Shown in pieces: positions 7,117 to 9,696 of a stretch of DNA of 9,696 nt. A program made the translations under genes and the position numbers. The first letter of the stretch is position 1. Each line of letters opens with the position of its first letter. A model generated the notes under the pieces. That model saw only the letters and a program-made list of their open reading frames with translations, did not search any database and had not been told where the DNA came from. The stretch comes from Desulfobacterales bacterium. Its GTDB lineage: Bacteria > Desulfobacterota > Desulfobacteria > Desulfobacterales > Desulfobacteraceae. The stretch covers positions 1-9,696 of the forward strand of contig JAKSBM010000035.1 of assembly GCA_022361135.1 (NCBI GenBank), written 5' to 3'.

Positions 7117-9327
7117 TTAGGGCGTTGCCCGGGGCAACTCCCCCTTGAGGATCCGCCCCATGAGGGCCTGGTGGGTCGGGGTGTCGGGGACCTGGTCCGT
7201 GGAGACCCTGCGCCAGATTTCCGGCTTATCCATGTGGCCGTGGCAACCGGTGCAGACCCCGGTGCGCAATACCTTATCCACCTCGGCTCGGTTCAGGGCC
7301 CGGCTCAGGGGCCAGTGGCTGCCCACGGTGACCTGCTGAACGCCGGCCTCGTCCACCAGGCGGGACCAGTTGAATCCGGCGGCCCGGATTCCCCCCTTGC
7401 CCAATGTGGCCGGACGGCTGTGACAACTTTCACAGGACCGGGCCCGGCCCGTGGTGTGGGGTTGGACCGGGGCCGTGTCCAGGGCCAGGGGCGGGGAGGC
7501 CAATCCCAGTTCCCCGGCTTCGGCGGGATTCCGGGCCATGGCCCCGGCCGCCAGTACCTTTCCTTTGCCGTCCACCACGGTGTGGACCACCTGGCACCCC
7601 GGCACAATGGGGGAAACCCGGCCTTCTCCATTGATCCCAATCATGGGATCTTCCCAGGCCATGTAACCGTTGGACTCCCGGATGGCACCGGGGATCTCCC
7701 CATGTTTGGAAACGGCCGAATCCGGCTGGGCCCAATCCCGTCCCCGGGCAGTGGGATCGCTGAAATCCACCTTCACATGGCATCCATAGCATTGGGGAGC
7801 CCAACCACTGTGGCAGGTATAACACTCCATGGTTTTCAGATGGGCGGCCACCGACACCATGGCCGTCCGGGCCTCGGCTGCTCCGGGACTATCCCCCTTG
7901 TCCCAGGTGGCGCGCCGGGCCTTGAGCAGGGGAACCTCCAGGTCGTGGCCCCGGGCGGAATGGAGCCTTGCCCCCTCCCCCACCCGGACCACATTGCCCA
8001 GGGCATTGCCCCGGGTGGAAATCAAATATCCATCCTGGACCCCGTAATCAAACCCAAATCGCTGCTGGTCGGCGGAGCGCCTGGGCGCCACTCCCCGGGG
8101 CTTCCCTTCCACCTTCCGGCCAAATTCATCCCCATATCCCAGGGGCAACTCCCAGGGAAAGGCCCAGGGGGTGCCGTGGCAGTCGCTGCACTCGATTTCC
8201 ACCTGGCCCAGGGTGGTGGTGGTAAGGTTTCCATTGCCGTGGACATCCATGCTGGTGTGGCAATCCTGGCAGAGCATGCCCGGCCCCTTCCCCGCCACCG
8301 GCCGATGGTGGACATCGGCGGGCAGGGCCATGTAATACTTCCCATGGTTGGGGGATTGGGGATTACCCCGGGCATCAAACCCGCCCCGGTGGGGGGTTTC
8401 CATGGCCCCGCCAAAGGAGGTGCCAATGCGTTTTCCCCGATTGTGGCAAACCTGGCAGCTGGCCACGGGGATTCCCCCGGTTTTCCGATTCCCCTGGATG
8501 CGATGGCGCAACAGCTTGCCCGGTTGATCCCGGGGAATGGTTTTATCCTTTCCCCGGTAGAGCCCATCCTGCCCATAGGGGATATGGCAGGCGGCACAGC
8601 CCAGCCCCCGGAAATCCCCGGGCCGGGGAATCCCCCGGGTGCCCAGGTGGCATCGCTGGCACTCCCGGCGCTGGTAAATCACCCCGGCCAGGGCCGGCCG
8701 GGCTTCCACCTGGGCCGGTGTTATTTGGGGCAAAGCAGCCAGGGCCGTGGGAAATTGATCCGGGTATGCAGCAGCCAAGCCGGCCATTCGCTTGGCATAT
8801 TCCGGGGAGCCCCCGGCCGGAATGGGTCCGTCTTGGTCAACCACCGCCTGGTTCCCCAGGGGTGAGCCCATCAAATCCCCCAGCCCCCAGGCGGTGAAAT
8901 TTCCCTGGATCTTTCCGGCTTCCGTGTTCATCAAGGATTTCCCCATGCGCCCCCCGTAACCAATGTGGCAGACCCCACAGCTGTTATCCACCACGGACAG
9001 ATCCCCGGGATCGGGGTAAAAGGCCTTGGGCCCCATGACCCGGGAAAGGCTTTTGGGAACACCCTGGTGGGCCCTTTCCTTGTCCCGGGCCCGAGGGTTT
9101 CCCCCATGGCAGATGATGCATCCGTCAAAATCCCCATGGCGCTGGCCATTCTGACGAAGGAGCTGCATCATGGGGCGCTCCGGGGAGACAATGTTTTCAA
9201 TGCCCCCGTGGCAATCCTTTGTGGTGCAGCCGCTTGCCCCGGCCGCAGGGCCGCAGAAAACAGCGCCAAAGACCACCAGGGCAAGGCTGAAAAACCATGG
9301 GGTTAAAAAACGTGGCAATGGATACAT
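7117..9327 (-). CDS. Exported dodecahaem c-type cytochrome
   Basis: A secreted or periplasmic electron-transfer protein of 736 residues. A Sec signal peptide (hydrophobic core about 11-25) ends at AAGA, with predicted cleavage after residue 31. There are twelve haem c attachment motifs. The first, at C34-H40, has four residues between the cysteines (CTTKDCH). The others are CXXCH motifs starting at C70, C117, C223, C244, C291, C353, C380, C502, C513, C632 and C692. Many additional His residues can serve as distal ligands. Haem-free gaps at about 122-222, 385-501 and 518-631 suggest several domains. No lipobox and no later membrane helix are seen. The ATG at 9327 is preferred over an upstream ATG at 9342 because AGGAGG (complement of 9332-9337) lies just before it. 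A role in anaerobic respiration or extracellular electron transfer is likely, but I cannot name the family or the terminal acceptor. No other redox gene lies in the window. Confidence 0.88.
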   Translation of the reverse strand: MYPLPRFLTPWFFSLALVVFGAVFCGPAAGASGCTTKDCHGGIENIVSPERPMMQLLRQNGQRHGDFDGCIICHGGNPRARDKERAHQGVPKSLSRVMGPKAFYPDPGDLSVVDNSCGVCHIGYGGRMGKSLMNTEAGKIQGNFTAWGLGDLMGSPLGNQAVVDQDGPIPAGGSPEYAKRMAGLAAAYPDQFPTALAALPQITPAQVEARPALAGVIYQRRECQRCHLGTRGIPRPGDFRGLGCAACHIPYGQDGLYRGKDKTIPRDQPGKLLRHRIQGNRKTGGIPVASCQVCHNRGKRIGTSFGGAMETPHRGGFDARGNPQSPNHGKYYMALPADVHHRPVAGKGPGMLCQDCHTSMDVHGNGNLTTTTLGQVEIECSDCHGTPWAFPWELPLGYGDEFGRKVEGKPRGVAPRRSADQQRFGFDYGVQDGYLISTRGNALGNVVRVGEGARLHSARGHDLEVPLLKARRATWDKGDSPGAAEARTAMVSVAAHLKTMECYTCHSGWAPQCYGCHVKVDFSDPTARGRDWAQPDSAVSKHGEIPGAIRESNGYMAWEDPMIGINGEGRVSPIVPGCQVVHTVVDGKGKVLAAGAMARNPAEAGELGLASPPLALDTAPVQPHTTGRARSCESCHSRPATLGKGGIRAAGFNWSRLVDEAGVQQVTVGSHWPLSRALNRAEVDKVLRTGVCTGCHGHMDKPEIWRRVSTDQVPDTPTHQALMGRILKGELPRATP

Positions 9328-9502
9328 GGGGCCTCCTCTCATTGAACGAACCGGACGGGTTATCCCGATATCCTAACTTTTAAATCCGAACCCCATTTTG
9401 AATCGGGATTCTATTTTTGAATAAGGGCGTGAATCGGCATGGAAATCTGATACAATATCTGATATTCCATACCCCTAATTTCAAAGGGAAGACAAGCAGA
9501 TA
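9328..9502. promoter_or_regulatory. Divergent control region rich in short repeats
   Basis: This A/T-rich region separates the cytochrome (leftward) from the methyltransferase-like gene (rightward). It holds an inverted pair ATCCCGAT (9362-9369) / ATCGGGAT (9402-9409). It also holds direct copies of TTTTGAAT (9396-9403, 9415-9422), GAATCGG (9400-9406, 9431-9437) and ATCTGATA (9445-9452, 9457-9464). TACAAT at 9451-9456, preceded by TG one base upstream, makes an extended -10 for the rightward gene; its -35 is poor. I see no convincing leftward promoter boxes. The repeats suggest regulator binding, which is inference. Confidence 0.45.
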
Positions 9503-9696
9503 ATGAAGATTTTAGAATATACCCTGGCCCAACTCATCCAACACTTGAAAACCCGTTACGGAAAGGGAAGATTCCATGCCGAAGCCCTCTTCCGGGAGGT
9601 GTTCAAGGCCGGGAGCCCCGATCCCCTTGCGGCGGAGGAATTTATCCGTTCCCCCAAGCTGGCCGCGGCCCTGGCGGGGAAAATCCAGCGGGAACC
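9503..9696 (+). CDS. Probable RlmN/Cfr-family radical SAM methyltransferase, N-terminus only
   Basis: The gene is cut by the window end after 64 codons. The visible start, MKILEYTLAQLIQHLKTRYG followed by an FHAEALFREVFKAG stretch, follows the pattern of the small helical N-terminal domain of RlmN-type enzymes (L-x-x-T-x-x-x-L, then FRA-x-Q-I-F/W-x-x-x-Y). RlmN methylates A2503 of 23S rRNA and also some tRNAs. The radical SAM CX3CX2C cluster would lie beyond the window, so the call rests on the N-terminal pattern alone. A different member of the Cfr/RlmN group, or an unrelated helical protein, remains possible. A weak AAGGGAAG at 9484-9491 is the only ribosome-site candidate. It is divergent from the cytochrome gene and shares its repeat-rich control region. 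Confidence 0.55.
   Translation, partial: MKILEYTLAQLIQHLKTRYGKGRFHAEALFREVFKAGSPDPLAAEEFIRSPKLAAALAGKIQRE

Noticed and set aside
7124..7138. Palindrome GTTGCCCGGGGCAAC as a terminator between the convergent ligase and cytochrome genes
   Set aside because: It lies inside the last codons of the cytochrome gene and has no T run on either side. It may form a stem but is not a supported terminator.
7171..8865. A 564-codon open frame on the + strand opposite the cytochrome gene
   Set aside because: The minus-strand frame has a signal peptide and twelve haem motifs. The + frame is low-complexity Gly/Pro-rich sequence, an antisense product of the strong third-position C/G bias.
9325..9342. Upstream ATG (9342) as the cytochrome start
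   Set aside because: The Shine-Dalgarno sequence AGGAGG lies between the two ATGs, and the signal peptide looks normal from the ATG at 9327.

Overview
The window is GC-rich chromosomal DNA with strong C/G bias at third codon positions. It carries proteobacterial-type families: a periplasmic Lig E DNA ligase, a large multiheme c-type cytochrome and a bacterial sphingosine-1-phosphate-lyase-like PLP enzyme. A respiratory, probably anaerobic, Gram-negative bacterium fits best, perhaps a Desulfobacterota member. That lineage guess is inference, because no rRNA or other marker gene is present. I saw no tRNA, rRNA, CRISPR array, insertion sequence or phage gene.

Layout. (1) 1-292 is a leader with a good sigma70-like promoter (215-242). 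(2) 293-4261, + strand, is a tight three-gene operon: a DUF819 membrane protein, a PLP-dependent lyase/decarboxylase of the sphingosine-1-phosphate lyase family, and a DHA2-type MFS transporter. The gap between genes 1 and 2 is 13 bases, and genes 2 and 3 overlap. (3) 4387-6114, + strand, is a stand-alone asparagine-synthetase-like protein whose glutaminase nucleophile Cys is missing; a long-spaced inverted repeat precedes it. (4) 6268-7092, + strand, is a Lig E-type ATP-dependent DNA ligase with an export signal. (5) 7117-9327, - strand and convergent with the ligase, is an exported cytochrome with twelve haem-binding motifs. (6) From 9503, + strand and divergent from the cytochrome, is the N-terminus of a probable RlmN/Cfr-family radical SAM methyltransferase that runs off the window.

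How the genes may work together. Genes 1-3 look like a transport-cleave-transport module: one membrane carrier, one soluble PLP enzyme acting on an amine or amino-acid-like substrate, and one efflux-type carrier. The lyase matches the eukaryotic S1P-lyase core closely but has Asn where I recall a catalytic His, so its substrate may differ. The asparagine-synthetase-like protein could be an ATP-dependent amide-forming enzyme that does not use glutamine; nothing beside it reveals its substrate. The ligase and cytochrome are both exported and probably work independently in the periplasm. The divergent region between the cytochrome and the last gene is rich in short direct and inverted repeats and is the best regulatory candidate in the window. 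I found no clearly new multi-gene system. The most original points are the operon 293-4261, the altered active sites, and the repeat-rich control regions.
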